Source: Rhodopseudomonas_A sp036404135 (GTDB lineage Bacteria > Pseudomonadota > Alphaproteobacteria > Rhizobiales > Xanthobacteraceae). Taken from it: DNA of 64,000 nt. Positions 53,811 to 62,615 of the stretch are shown piece after piece. Numbering within the stretch: position 1 is the first letter of the stretch; every line of letters begins with the position of its first letter. The notes under the pieces were generated by a model, which searched no databases, was not told the DNA's origin, and saw nothing but the letters and a program-made list of their open reading frames with translations. The DNA lies in assembly GCF_036404135.1 (NCBI RefSeq), contig NZ_DASWPE010000064.1, forward strand, positions 1 to 64,000, read 5' to 3'. Made by a program: the position numbers and the translations under genes.

Positions 53811-54710
53811 TCAGCGCGCGGCGAACCGCCAATCCGCACGCTCGATCACCAGATCGATGAAGGTGCGCACCTTGGCCGACAACAGCCGCGAGGTCGGATA
53901 GACGATGTGGATCGGCAAAGGCGGCGGCTCGAATTTGCGCAGCACCACTTTCAAGCGCCCGGCGCTAAGCCCGTCGGCGGCCTGATAGGCCAGCACGCGC
54001 GTCAGCCCGCCGCCCTGCTCGGCATGCCAGATCGCGGCGTCGGCGACGTTGGTGGTGAAGCGCGGGGTGCAGGCGATGCGGATTTCGCGGCCGGCGTCAT
54101 CGAAGCGCCAGTCCGGCGCCGCCGCCAGCGCGCCGAACTGGATGGTGTCGTGCTTGGCGAGCGCCGCCGGAGTCTTCGGCACACCGCGGGCCGCGAGATA
54201 GTCCGGCGACGCCACCACGATCCGCCGCATCTCGCCGACCGCGCGGGCCACCAGGCTGGAATCCGGCAGATGCCCGATCCGGATCGCGCAGTCGACGCCG
54301 TCTTCGACCAGGTTGACGACGCGATCGGTCAGCCGCAATTCGCCGGCGACCTCGGGATAGCGCTTCAGCCAGGCCGAGATCAGCGGCGTGACATGGACCC
54401 GGCCGAAGCCGACCGGCGCCGACACCACCAGCCGCCCGGCCGGCCGGGTGCGCTCAGCCTGCGCCGAATTTTCCGCCTCCTCGACGTCGGCGAGGATCCG
54501 CCGCGCCCGCTCCAGATAGCGGGCGCCGACATCGGTCAGCGTCACCGAGCGCGTGGTCCGTTGCAGCAGCCTGGCGCCGACGCGGTCTTCCAGCGCCGCG
54601 ACCAGCCGCGTCACCGCCGACGGCGACAACCCGAGCTTGCGCGCCGCCGGCGCGAAACCCGTGAGGTCGGCGACCGCGACGAAGGCGGTCATGGCGTCGA
54701 GGCGGTCCAT
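53811..54710 (-). CDS. LysR-family transcriptional regulator
   Basis: This 299-residue LysR regulator has an N-terminal winged helix (MTAFVAVADLTGFAPAARKL, then GLSPSAVTRLVAALEDRVGA) and a C-terminal effector domain (GRLVVSAPVGFGRVHVTPLI; FTTNVADAAIWHAEQGGGL). It belongs to the CrgA/AaeR-like subgroup by the RPAGRLVVSAPVGFG pattern. It is divergent from a PPOX-family oxidoreductase, which it probably controls through the TTCAT-N11-ATGAA site in the gap. Confidence 0.92.
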   Translation of the reverse strand: MDRLDAMTAFVAVADLTGFAPAARKLGLSPSAVTRLVAALEDRVGARLLQRTTRSVTLTDVGARYLERARRILADVEEAENSAQAERTRPAGRLVVSAPVGFGRVHVTPLISAWLKRYPEVAGELRLTDRVVNLVEDGVDCAIRIGHLPDSSLVARAVGEMRRIVVASPDYLAARGVPKTPAALAKHDTIQFGALAAAPDWRFDDAGREIRIACTPRFTTNVADAAIWHAEQGGGLTRVLAYQAADGLSAGRLKVVLRKFEPPPLPIHIVYPTSRLLSAKVRTFIDLVIERADWRFAAR

Positions 54711-54718
54711 GGCAGCAT

Positions 54719-54739
54719 TTCATATCCTGCAACAATGAA
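54719..54739. promoter_or_regulatory. LysR-box operator
   Basis: TTCAT (54719-54723), 11 bases, ATGAA (54735-54739): a perfect T-N11-A type inverted repeat nine bases upstream of the LysR start and about 80 upstream of the PPOX gene, the classic LysR autoregulatory position. Confidence 0.65.
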
Positions 54740-54818
54740 GTGTCAATGCCGCCGATTGCTGCGCGCGGCCGGCGACCCATATTGGCCCCACAGCGCACCA
54801 TGACCGGGAGCACATCCG

Positions 54819-55436
54819 ATGGGTGACACTCACAGCTATTCCAGCGACGTCGCCTTCACGCCCGCGGTGAAGGCGATCCAGACCCGCAAGGGGTCGCGCG
54901 AAGGCTATGCCAGGGTGGAGCAGCACGGCGGCTGGAAGAGCGTGGTCGATGACGACCTCGCCGGCTTCCTCGCGGCACAGACCAGCTTTTTTCTCGCCAC
55001 CGCGTCGGCCGACGGCCAGCCCTATGTGCAGCATCGCGGCGGCCCCGCCGGCTTCATCCACGTGCTTGATCCGCAGACGTTGGCGTTCGCCGATTTCACC
55101 GGCAACCGGCAATACATCACCCAGGGCAATCTGTCGGAAAATCCCAAGGCGCATATTTTCCTGATCGACTACGCGCATCGCCAGCGCATCAAGATCTGGG
55201 GCGAAGCCCGCGTGGTGGAGGACGATCCGGCGCTGCTGCGGGCGCTGATGCCGCCGAGCTACCGGGCGCGGCCGGAGCAGGCGATCGTGTTCAAGATCAC
55301 TGCCTGGGACAGCAATTGCCCGCAGCACATTCCGCAGAAATTCGATGCCGCCGACGTCGCCGCAGCGCTGGCTTCGCGCGACGCCCGGATCGCGGAACTC
55401 GAGGCGGCGCTGGCGGCACAACGCGCCGATGCCTGA
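54819..55436 (+). CDS. Pyridoxamine 5'-phosphate oxidase-family flavoprotein
   Basis: This 205-residue split-barrel protein has the FMN-binding segments FFLATASADGQPYVQHRGGP and FADFTGNRQYITQGNLSENP. The family includes pyridoxine oxidases and heme- or F420-linked reductases; the long N-terminal lead (AFTPAVKAIQTRKGS) is that of the larger PPOX-like group. The C-terminus is a short coiled coil (ASRDARIAELEAALAAQ). Its divergent LysR neighbour probably regulates it. The substrate is unknown. Confidence 0.85.
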   Translation: MGDTHSYSSDVAFTPAVKAIQTRKGSREGYARVEQHGGWKSVVDDDLAGFLAAQTSFFLATASADGQPYVQHRGGPAGFIHVLDPQTLAFADFTGNRQYITQGNLSENPKAHIFLIDYAHRQRIKIWGEARVVEDDPALLRALMPPSYRARPEQAIVFKITAWDSNCPQHIPQKFDAADVAAALASRDARIAELEAALAAQRADA

Positions 55437-55494
55437 CGGCACCCGCGGCAACGACCCGCTATCCCGCGCGCGACGTTCGCGCTAAAGCGCTGGC

Positions 55495-55821
55495 ATGACC
55501 AGCGACACCCTGCCCCCGCCCGCGGACAGCCCGTGCCAACCCTGCGGCGCCTGCTGCGGCTATTCGGAGAATTGGCCGCGCTTCACCACCGAGGACGACG
55601 CCGCGCTGGATCGCATTCCGGAGCAGTTCGTCAATGCGCGGTTGTCGGGGATGCGCTGCGACGGCCAGCGCTGCAGCGCGCTGACCGGGCAAATCGGGGT
55701 CAACACGGCGTGCGGGATCTATCAGCTGCGGCCGGAGGTGTGCCGCACCTGCCAGCCTGGCGATCCGGAATGCGCCATGGCGCGCCGGCGCTACGGCCTG
55801 CCGCCGCTCAACGCAGCCTGA
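55495..55821 (+). CDS. YkgJ-family cysteine cluster protein
   Basis: This 108-residue protein is rich in Cys: CQPCGACC at 14-21, two in MRCDGQRC, one in TACGIYQLRP and CRTCQPGDPEC near the end, the pattern of the YkgJ (zinc- or Fe-S-binding) family. The role is unknown. The ATG at 55495 follows the PPOX stop by 58 bases, and it converges with the next gene at 12 bases. Confidence 0.85.
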   Translation: MTSDTLPPPADSPCQPCGACCGYSENWPRFTTEDDAALDRIPEQFVNARLSGMRCDGQRCSALTGQIGVNTACGIYQLRPEVCRTCQPGDPECAMARRRYGLPPLNAA

Positions 55822-55833
55822 TCAGTCGCCCCG

Positions 55834-56238
55834 TCAGGCCGACGCGGCGTGGCCAAGATCGTCGTCGAGATCGTGCGCGATCTGCGGGAAGCTCGACAAC
55901 GGCTTGGTCGACAGCGTGATCGGCTTGCGGTGGCCGGAATAGGCCGCCGCGGTCGGCCGGAACGCCTTGGCGTCGCGCGACAATGCGTACAGCGTCGAAC
56001 CGACGCGGCCGCCGAGCTGGATCAGCTCGCGCTCCTCGCAACTCGAGGCGATCGACAGCGCCAGCGAATGCAGATGGCTGCGGCGGTAGCAGAACAGCGC
56101 CAGCATCGCCCGAACCTCGGACGAGACGCTCTCTACAAGTTGCGGAAGTCCGCTTTCGCTGGCGCGATACATCTCGCCAAGCAGATCCTCGCGGACCGGG
56201 CAGAAATCGTTCTCAAACGCTTCTCGACTGGACCACAT
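55834..56238 (-). CDS. Hypothetical protein (134 aa)
   Basis: The ATG at 56238 follows GGAGAAAG. The sequence has a helical N-terminal half (MWSSREAFENDFCPVREDLL; SSEVRAMLALFCYRRSHLHS) and a polar C-terminus. RELIQLGGRVGSTLYALSRD resembles a conserved small protein of Bradyrhizobium without known function. It has no membrane segment or signal. It lies 130 bases past the diguanylate cyclase stop, on the same strand. Confidence 0.75.
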   Translation of the reverse strand: MWSSREAFENDFCPVREDLLGEMYRASESGLPQLVESVSSEVRAMLALFCYRRSHLHSLALSIASSCEERELIQLGGRVGSTLYALSRDAKAFRPTAAAYSGHRKPITLSTKPLSSFPQIAHDLDDDLGHAASA

Positions 56239-56368
56239 GCGCTTTCTCCACAACCAGAGAATGCAGGGCAATTCGTTAACGAGGGGTTAACCGAACCACC
56301 TGTTACCGTTACCAGGGTCTTGAAATTCATCGACGAATCAGAGTGGCCACGGAACCGGCCGGTCACGA

Positions 56369-58573
56369 TCATGCGATCGGCGCCAGTTCCGGCGCGTCGG
56401 CCAAGGGCGGCCGCGCCGCCTCGACGCGGTTGCGGCCGTTCATCTTAGCCCGGTAGAGCGCGTTGTCGACCCGCGCCAGCAGCACCTCCGGGACGTCGCC
56501 GAGCACGCATTCGGCGACGCCGAAACTGCAGGTCAGCCTGCCGACCTCATCGAAGCCGGTGCTGGCGATGGTGGTGCGCAGCTTCTCGGCGAACCGCACC
56601 GCGGCGTCCTCGTCGGCCCCGACCAGCAGGATGGAAAATTCCTCGCCGCCCCAGCGCGCCAGGAAATCGCTCTGCCGAACGCTGCGCGACAGGATCTTGG
56701 ACAGCCGCACCAGCACCCGATCGCCCATCAGATGACCATGGACGTCGTTGACCTCCTTGAAGTGATCGACGTCGCACATCAGCAACGAGAACGGCGTCTG
56801 GTGGCGATTGAAACGCACGATCTGCGCGTCCAGCCCCTCGTTGAAAACCCGGCGGTTGAACATTCCGGTCAGCGGATCGGTGGTGGCCTGCAGCCGCAGG
56901 CCGCGCGCCAGCTCCTGCAGTTCGAGGCTTTTTTCGGCCTGGATGCTGTCGCGGATGCCGTGCTCCCGGCCGTAGAAGTAGAACAGTGCCATGATCGAGA
57001 ACTGCAGCGTGATGACGATGCCGAGAAACCGGGTGGGGAAGATGCCGGTGACCGGAAACACGATCAGCAGCGACCATTCTCCCTCGCCGCCGGGCCGGCA
57101 GAGCACGTAGGCCGGCACGCCGTCGGCGGTGGTCCAGACCGACTCGACGATCTCGCGCGGCATCATGGTCTTGGCCTGCCGCCCCGGCCCCGACCGCAGA
57201 TCGTGCGCCGGGCGCGGCCATAGCGTGCTGCGCAGCATCTCGGTGCGATTGGACAGCATCACCACGCCGTCGGCGTTGACGAAGTAGAACGCCTGGTCGA
57301 ACGACAACAGGCTGGTTTCGAGTCGCTCCAGCGACTTCTTCAGCACCACGACGCCGATCACGCGGCCGTCGGCGCCGCGAACCGGCATGCTGGAGCCGTA
57401 GGTTCGCATTCCGGTGGTCGGATCGCGTTCGAAGCGACGGTCGGCCAGCCCGGCCATCGAGTTCTGGAAATACGCCTCGGCCGCTTCGCTCGGCAGGCCG
57501 CGATCTACCGCCTCGCGGCGATCCGAGGAGGCGATCACCGCACCGGAGGGGTCGAGCACTAGGCCGAACAGCGCACCGGCCGCCTCGACGTCGAGTTGCA
57601 GCGCCTCCAGCACCCGCTGTTCGGTTCCGGAGCCGCCGCCGCCGAGAAGCACCGGCAGCGCCGGCGAGGCGGCGAGCGATTTCACCATGGCGTCGAGCAC
57701 CGCGGCCTCGCTGGCTACACGATTGACCAGCAGTTCGGCGTCGCCGCGGGCCTCCGCCTCGAGATTATGTTTGTAGCTGCTGCCAAGACGACTGGTCAGT
57801 ACCCATCCGCAGGCAAGGATCACGACCATCGCGACCATCGTCCAGATGAACTGGCGGCGCAGATACGCGGTGTAGCGCGCCGAGGCCACCGTATCGACCA
57901 GCGCCTGGCTCCAGAACGCCCAGCACAGCGCGGTGAGCGCACAAGCGAGCAAACCGCGCACCAGTTGGATGGGAATGCCGGTCAGTTCGATAAAACCATC
58001 GCGATTGAGGACGTTGGCCGGCCAGAACGGCGCCGGCGAGACAATGATGCCGGCCGCCACGCCGTAGATCGCCAGCACCATCGCCAGCAGCGTCAGCAGG
58101 CGCCGGCTGACCGGCGGATGCAGCAGGGCGCGTTGCGCCACCACCAGGCTGGCGCCGATCGCGCCGACGAAACCCAGGCTGTAGCGCGCCACGGCGTTGG
58201 ACGCGGACAGGCCGCCGAGCATGCCGGCGCCGACAATCAGTCCGATGATGGACAGATAGATCCAGGTGTCCGGCAGTTTGTATCCGAGCCGGATCGCGCC
58301 CCTGCGGGCGTATTCCACCAGGAACAGATACGACGCCGTCATCACCGCAAGCCGCAGCGCCTCGAACGGCGCGCTGTCGCCGAGTATCAGCGCACCGAGG
58401 TCGAGCCATTCGGCCAGCCCGTGAATCAGCGCGAACGTCCCGAACAGCCAAATATCGACGGTGCCGCCGAGCCCGCCGCGCGCGATCGCCAAACAGGCGG
58501 CGCCGAGCAGGATGAAGGCCATGCCGTAAAAGAAGAAGATGAAATCAAGCTGTGATTGCAGGAACGAGGCCAT
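56369..58573 (-). CDS. Membrane-bound diguanylate cyclase
   Basis: This 734-residue protein has about nine membrane spans in total. A seven-helix N-terminal block (about 8-225, MASE-like) is followed by span eight, a periplasmic sensor-like region (about 270-500), span nine (FLGIVITLQFSIMALFYFY) and the GGDEF domain. GGEEF is at 642-646, five residues after an intact inhibitory site RQSD (633-636), so the enzyme should make c-di-GMP and be feedback-inhibited. CDVDHFKEVNDVHGHLMGDR carries the metal site. The signal it senses is not known. Confidence 0.9.
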   Translation of the reverse strand: MASFLQSQLDFIFFFYGMAFILLGAACLAIARGGLGGTVDIWLFGTFALIHGLAEWLDLGALILGDSAPFEALRLAVMTASYLFLVEYARRGAIRLGYKLPDTWIYLSIIGLIVGAGMLGGLSASNAVARYSLGFVGAIGASLVVAQRALLHPPVSRRLLTLLAMVLAIYGVAAGIIVSPAPFWPANVLNRDGFIELTGIPIQLVRGLLACALTALCWAFWSQALVDTVASARYTAYLRRQFIWTMVAMVVILACGWVLTSRLGSSYKHNLEAEARGDAELLVNRVASEAAVLDAMVKSLAASPALPVLLGGGGSGTEQRVLEALQLDVEAAGALFGLVLDPSGAVIASSDRREAVDRGLPSEAAEAYFQNSMAGLADRRFERDPTTGMRTYGSSMPVRGADGRVIGVVVLKKSLERLETSLLSFDQAFYFVNADGVVMLSNRTEMLRSTLWPRPAHDLRSGPGRQAKTMMPREIVESVWTTADGVPAYVLCRPGGEGEWSLLIVFPVTGIFPTRFLGIVITLQFSIMALFYFYGREHGIRDSIQAEKSLELQELARGLRLQATTDPLTGMFNRRVFNEGLDAQIVRFNRHQTPFSLLMCDVDHFKEVNDVHGHLMGDRVLVRLSKILSRSVRQSDFLARWGGEEFSILLVGADEDAAVRFAEKLRTTIASTGFDEVGRLTCSFGVAECVLGDVPEVLLARVDNALYRAKMNGRNRVEAARPPLADAPELAPIA

Positions 58574-58874
58574 GGTCCACGCGTGTTGCGAATGCCGGCC
58601 TCCTTCGCGAACACCGCTTCGTCGAGAGGTTCCTGCCGCCCGGACAGCATAGCTACCTCGCCCCGCGATATCGTTAATTTCCGAGCGCGTACAGTTACTA
58701 GGTCGCGCCGGCTGCTGGCGCGGCGGCAGCCGGCGGCGGCGTGATTCTGACCGTCAGCGGCGCGCTGGCGATGGGAAACGGCGATGAAGATCGGCGTGCT
58801 GAGTGGCTCGCTGCCGGCGATGCTGGCTGGCGCTTGCGTGCTAGGACTCGGCGGGCGCAGGCCCATCCCGCGCC

Positions 58875-59006
58875 GTCACTCCGGGGCGCGAGAGCGATAG
58901 CTCGAGCGAACCCGGAATCTCGCGCCATGCCACGGCGCTGCTGCGACGGACTCGTTGCAAGATTCCGGGGTCGCGCGCAGCTGCGCTGCGCCCGCCCCGG
59001 AATGAC
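58875..59006. repeat. Class B inverted repeat
   Basis: GTCACTCCGGGGCGC pairs with CCCCGGAATGAC, with inner AACCCGGAATCTCG and AAGATTCCGGGG. It abuts the 3' end of the DUF3307 gene. The remaining 300 bases up to the diguanylate cyclase start hold no clear gene; a 38-residue frame from 58784 with a lipoprotein-like start runs into the repeat. Confidence 0.85.
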
Positions 59007-59012
59007 TGGGTT

Positions 59013-59417
59013 TCACGCATTGACCGCGAGCCAGATCGACAGCGCAAAGCCGGTGAGATGATGCAGCGCCTGGTCGGTGCCGATCAGCCACCAGAACCAT
59101 GGGTGATCGCGGGTGACGTCGAAAGTGGCGACGCAGAAGCCCTTGGCGCGGTCGATCAGGATGTGAATCGCAAAATCGATCAGCCCGATGAACCAAAATC
59201 GCGGCGCCAGGATCAGCATCAGCGCGGTGGTCAGCGCCAGATGAATCGAGCAATGCACCAACAATGGCCAGGCCCAGCCGGTCTTGCCGTCCTTGCCGAT
59301 CGCCATCCAATGGGTCTGCAGGAAGAAATCCGCCACCACATGCTTGGCGGTGAGCACCAGCATCCATCCGCTCAGCGCGCCCACGGCGACCGAAGACGAT
59401 AATGATGGAAACAACAA
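59013..59417 (-). CDS. DUF3307 family membrane protein
   Basis: This protein of about 134 residues has spans around MLVLTAKHVVADFFLQTHWM (with the conserved His-x-x-x-Asp), IHLALTTALMLILAPRFWFI, and LIGTDQALHHLTGFALSIWL. HVVADFFLQ is the DUF3307 hallmark. The start is uncertain: TTG at 59417 has AAAGGG upstream, GTG at 59384 and ATG at 59363 are alternatives. The function is unknown. Confidence 0.75.
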   Translation of the reverse strand: MLFPSLSSSVAVGALSGWMLVLTAKHVVADFFLQTHWMAIGKDGKTGWAWPLLVHCSIHLALTTALMLILAPRFWFIGLIDFAIHILIDRAKGFCVATFDVTRDHPWFWWLIGTDQALHHLTGFALSIWLAVNA

Positions 59418-59695
59418 GCGAGCGCCCTTTGCTGGCTGGACACGAACGGCAGCGCAATCGACAGAGCGCATCGCGCCGCCGACCGTCCACCCCGCCGATC
59501 GCAGCACAGCACCTGCACCACGCGGACCATGCACGCGAACCCGGCAATTTATGACACTTCAAGGCGTGAAATGCACGCCCGGAGCGGGATTTTACGCCTC
59601 GCAAGGCTACCAGCGCGGGCGCGATCGCCGCACGGCCGCGGCGGAATCCATCCGAACAAAACGGTAACAAAGTAGCAGCGATCCCGCGCCCGACG

Positions 59696-60553
59696 TCAGC
59701 TCGCTTTGCTGCGGTCGACCACCCCGTCCGAGGCCTGCGTCCTCAGCTCCGCAATGCGGCGCTTCAGCGCCGCCTGCTGCGGGTCCCGCGTCACCGCGGC
59801 ACGCGCTTCGGCAATCGCGGCGGCGAGGTCGGGCAGTTCGAGCACGCCGTCGAAGCAGGGCTTGGCGAGCTGATCGATGATCAGATTCCAGTCGGCCTGG
59901 CGCTGCCGCAGCGCCGCGCCGGTGCCGTGAATGAGGGTCGCGGTGTGCACGATCGCGGCGGCGGCCGCCGGCTGCTTGATCAGGGCGCGATCGATCATAT
60001 GCAGCCAGCGCTCGACCAGCGCGCGTTCGCGGACGTAGCGCGGCGACAACAGCCGCCAGCGCCGCAGCGAGGCCTCGAGCTTCAGCCGGCGCACCCCGAA
60101 CCAGCTCGCGGTGCTGAAGCGCAGTCGCACCTTGCGACGCGACAGCCCGGCCCAGCCGATCAGCTCCAGCGCCGGTTCGGCGATCACTTCCGGCAGCGTC
60201 GCCAGCAACTCGTCGAGCCGGAAGATCCTGACCTCGCTTGGCCCGGGCGGCCGTTGCAAAGCAAGCTGCGCCAGCCGGATCACGTCCTCATAGCACATCC
60301 GGATCGCCAATAGCCGCGCGATCTCGGTAAACAGCGCGTCGCCGACGCCGCGGCGGCCGATGAAGCGCCGCAGCCGGTCGAGATAGAGCTGCGCGTAGCT
60401 GGGACCCTGGTAGTCGATCAGCCGGAACACGCCGTCGCTGGCCGCGGGCCGCACCGCCTCCGGCAGGCCGTCGGGCAGGAACGGCGCGTCGCGACCGTCC
60501 TCGCCCATCCATTCGGCGAGCGTGGCGCGGATCGCCTCGATGAAGCCGGCCAC
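59696..60553 (-). CDS. Free-standing domain like the C-terminal half of IorB-type 2-oxoacid oxidoreductases
   Basis: This is a 285-residue soluble helical protein. The blocks FRLIDYQGPSYAQLYLDRLR, LLAIRMCYEDVIRLAQLAL and LIHGTGAALRQRQADWNLII follow the order found in the C-terminal half of indolepyruvate oxidoreductase beta-subunit-like proteins, as I recall it. The catalytic N-terminal oxidoreductase domain is absent, and nothing like it lies upstream. It follows the cyclic-nucleotide-binding protein gene by 13 bases, so the pair form an operon. A truncated remnant or a novel accessory protein are both possible. Confidence 0.6.
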   Translation of the reverse strand: MAGFIEAIRATLAEWMGEDGRDAPFLPDGLPEAVRPAASDGVFRLIDYQGPSYAQLYLDRLRRFIGRRGVGDALFTEIARLLAIRMCYEDVIRLAQLALQRPPGPSEVRIFRLDELLATLPEVIAEPALELIGWAGLSRRKVRLRFSTASWFGVRRLKLEASLRRWRLLSPRYVRERALVERWLHMIDRALIKQPAAAAAIVHTATLIHGTGAALRQRQADWNLIIDQLAKPCFDGVLELPDLAAAIAEARAAVTRDPQQAALKRRIAELRTQASDGVVDRSKAS

Positions 60554-60566
60554 CGGGCGGCCCGCG

Positions 60567-61250
60567 CTAGGTCGACGCCGGCGCCGCGGGCATCGACGCC
60601 GGCGCGGCAGCCGGCGGCGGCGCGGCGTACTCCGCCAGCCGCTGCTCCAGCCGGTCGATGTTCTGAAACAGCCGGGCGCTGGCGAGCCGCAGGAAGTAAA
60701 AGCCGAATTCCGGATTCTGCACGTACAATTCCTCGACCTGCCGATAGCTGACGCCGAGCACCGTGCCGCCCTCGATGCACTCCAGCGTCTGGGTCCGCTC
60801 GTTCAATGGCGACAGCATGCCGAGTTCGCCGACGATGGCGCCGACCGGCAGCTCGATGCCGGATTCCACCAGCCGGTAACGGCCGCTGACGATGTAGAAC
60901 ATGTCCTCGGCCTTCTCGTCTTTGTAGAACAGCACCTCGCCGGCGTCGCAGCGCCGCTCGGTCATGAACGGCTTCAGCCACTCCATCGACAGGTCGCTGT
61001 TGACCGATTTCTTGACGTCGCGCACCAGTTGCAACATCTGGTGCAGCCGGTAGCCGTTCAGCGGCAGCAGCACCGCATGCAGCAGCAGCGTCGGATAGGC
61101 GTGGCTGAAGATCGAGGTGGTGATCAGGATCACATTGGTGATAATGCCGAACACCCGCAGCGGGATCATCGTGCGCATGGTGGTGGTGGCGACGACGAAG
61201 ATCGACGCGAAGAACGTACCGGCTTGCACGGCGAGATGGGGCGCATCCAT
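60567..61250 (-). CDS. Membrane protein with cyclic-nucleotide-binding domain
   Basis: This 227-residue protein has two or three N-terminal membrane helices (GTFFASIFVVATTTMRTMIP; VFGIITNVILITTSIFSHAY; TLLLHAVLLPLNGYRL) followed by a cNMP-binding domain at about 95-215 (RCDAGEVLFYKDEKAEDMFY; VGELGMLSPLNERTQTLECI). The RTxTL-like Arg at RTQTL suits cAMP/cGMP binding. The spans-then-CNBD layout recalls Popeye-domain proteins. The ATG at 61250 is chosen; it is operonic with the IorB-like domain gene. Confidence 0.8.
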   Translation of the reverse strand: MDAPHLAVQAGTFFASIFVVATTTMRTMIPLRVFGIITNVILITTSIFSHAYPTLLLHAVLLPLNGYRLHQMLQLVRDVKKSVNSDLSMEWLKPFMTERRCDAGEVLFYKDEKAEDMFYIVSGRYRLVESGIELPVGAIVGELGMLSPLNERTQTLECIEGGTVLGVSYRQVEELYVQNPEFGFYFLRLASARLFQNIDRLEQRLAEYAAPPPAAAPASMPAAPAST

Positions 61251-61449
61251 GGGGCGACAGTTCCTGGCAGCGGAGTCACGGCTCCCCGGGACGGCGATCG
61301 CCGGGGCGTTGATGCTTGCGGCGACAATATAGCTGATCCGGACGAAATTGCCGCCCCGCAACTTGCGTGGCGGCGCATCGATTGTGTCGGGCGGCGTTGA
61401 CGGCCGCCACCCGCGCAGGGCAGGCTCCGCCGAAAGCCAGGAGACCAAG

Positions 61450-62280
61450 ATGTCGGATGCGACGGCAATCAACAGCCCCGAGAGCAACCAGCCGGTCGCG
61501 AGCGATCCGCCGATCGAGAGCACGCCGGTGCTGGAGATTGTCGGCGCCCGCGCCACGATCCGGCTGAACCGGCCGCGGCATCTCAACCGGCTATTGCCGG
61601 ACGACCTCGACGCGCTCATGCAACTGTTCGACACAATCGAAAACGACCCCGCGCTGCGGGTGCTGGTGCTGACCGGCACCGGCCGGGCGTTTTCGGCCGG
61701 CTTCGATCTCGGCAAGGTCGCCGAACGCGCCGCCGCCGACGGCGCACAGCCGAGCGCTGGCGCCGCCTTCGAGGTGGTCGCCAACCGGCTGGAGGATCTG
61801 GCGCTGCCGACGATCTGCCGGCTCAATGGCGGGGTCTATGGCGGCTCCACCGATCTGGCGCTGGCCTGCGATTTCCGCATCGGCGCCGCGGGCTGCGAGA
61901 TGTTCATGCCGGCGGCACGGCTCGGCCTGCACTACTACAAGAGCGGCATCCGCCGTTACGTGTCGCGGCTCGGCGTCGACAACGCCAAGAAGCTGTTCCT
62001 CACCGCGCAGAAGATCGACGCCCGCGAGATGCTGCGGATCGGTTATCTCACCGCGCTGGTGCCGATGCAGCGGCTCGACGCCGAGGTCGATGCGCTGGCG
62101 AGCATTCTGGCCGGCAACGCGCCTGTGGCGATGGCGGGCATGAAGCGCGCGATCAACGAATTCGCCCGCGGCGAGCTCGACGAGGCCGCCGCCGACCAGC
62201 GCGCCCGCGACAGCATGCAAGGCACCGAGATCAACGAGGGCATCGCCGCGTTCAAGGAAAAGCGCGCGCCGCGGTTTTGA
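61450..62280 (+). CDS. Enoyl-CoA hydratase/isomerase family protein with altered active site
   Basis: This 276-residue crotonase-fold protein has GRAFSAGFDLGKV (oxyanion loop) and GGVYGGSTDLALACDFRIG. Canonical hydratases have Glu in GGCEL and in QPExxLG; here the aligned positions are Asp (STDLAL) and Ala (MPAARLG). The enzyme may therefore be an isomerase, thioesterase, hydrolase or an inactive homologue. The ATG at 61450 follows AGGAG. It is not in the pim cluster, whose PimE-type hydratase seems absent from the window. Confidence 0.83.
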   Translation: MSDATAINSPESNQPVASDPPIESTPVLEIVGARATIRLNRPRHLNRLLPDDLDALMQLFDTIENDPALRVLVLTGTGRAFSAGFDLGKVAERAAADGAQPSAGAAFEVVANRLEDLALPTICRLNGGVYGGSTDLALACDFRIGAAGCEMFMPAARLGLHYYKSGIRRYVSRLGVDNAKKLFLTAQKIDAREMLRIGYLTALVPMQRLDAEVDALASILAGNAPVAMAGMKRAINEFARGELDEAAADQRARDSMQGTEINEGIAAFKEKRAPRF

Positions 62281-62345
62281 GCTCTTACCTCTTACCGCGT
62301 CGTCCCTGTGCAGGCAGGGGCCCATCAACCCTGGCGTCTGGTATC

Positions 62346-62451
62346 TATAGCGTTTTCGAGCGAAGTGGATCCCGGTTCGCGTGAAGAAAACGCGTCAAAA
62401 TAAGAATCTAGAGCTCCGGTTCTGATTCTATCAGAACCGGAATAGCTCTAG
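62346..62451. repeat. Class A dispersed element, copy 2
   Basis: It is nearly identical to 30387-30490: TATAGCGTTTTCGAGCGAAG at the left, GAAAACGC, AATCTAGAGCTCCGG and the perfect CGGTTCTGAT/ATCAGAACCG hairpin at the right. Confidence 0.9.
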
Positions 62452-62469
62452 GTGCGTGAGGGCACCGCG

Positions 62470-62605
62470 CTTCTTCCTTCTCCCCTTGTGGGAGAAGGTG
62501 GCGCGGACGAAGTCCGCGTCGGATGAGGCGGGCCACAGAACGATAGCTACCCCTCACCCGGCAGCCTTCGGCTGCCACCCTCTCCCACAAGGGGAGAGGG
62601 AAGAA
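62470..62605. repeat. Class D inverted repeat
   Basis: TTCTCCCCTTGTGGGAGAAG and CTCTCCCACAAGGGGAGAGG pair, with inner GCGGACGAAGTCCGC and AGCCTTCGGCT hairpins. It lies between the class A element and the nitroreductase gene, leaving no free sequence in this 335-base gap. Confidence 0.75.
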
Positions 62606-62615
62606 AGATCGCGCC

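Noticed and set aside
58784..58900. Short frame starting MKIGVLSGSLPAMLAGACVL, like a lipoprotein signal
   Set aside because: It runs straight into the class B repeat and stops after about 38 residues. It may be a decayed gene end, but the evidence is too thin for a feature.
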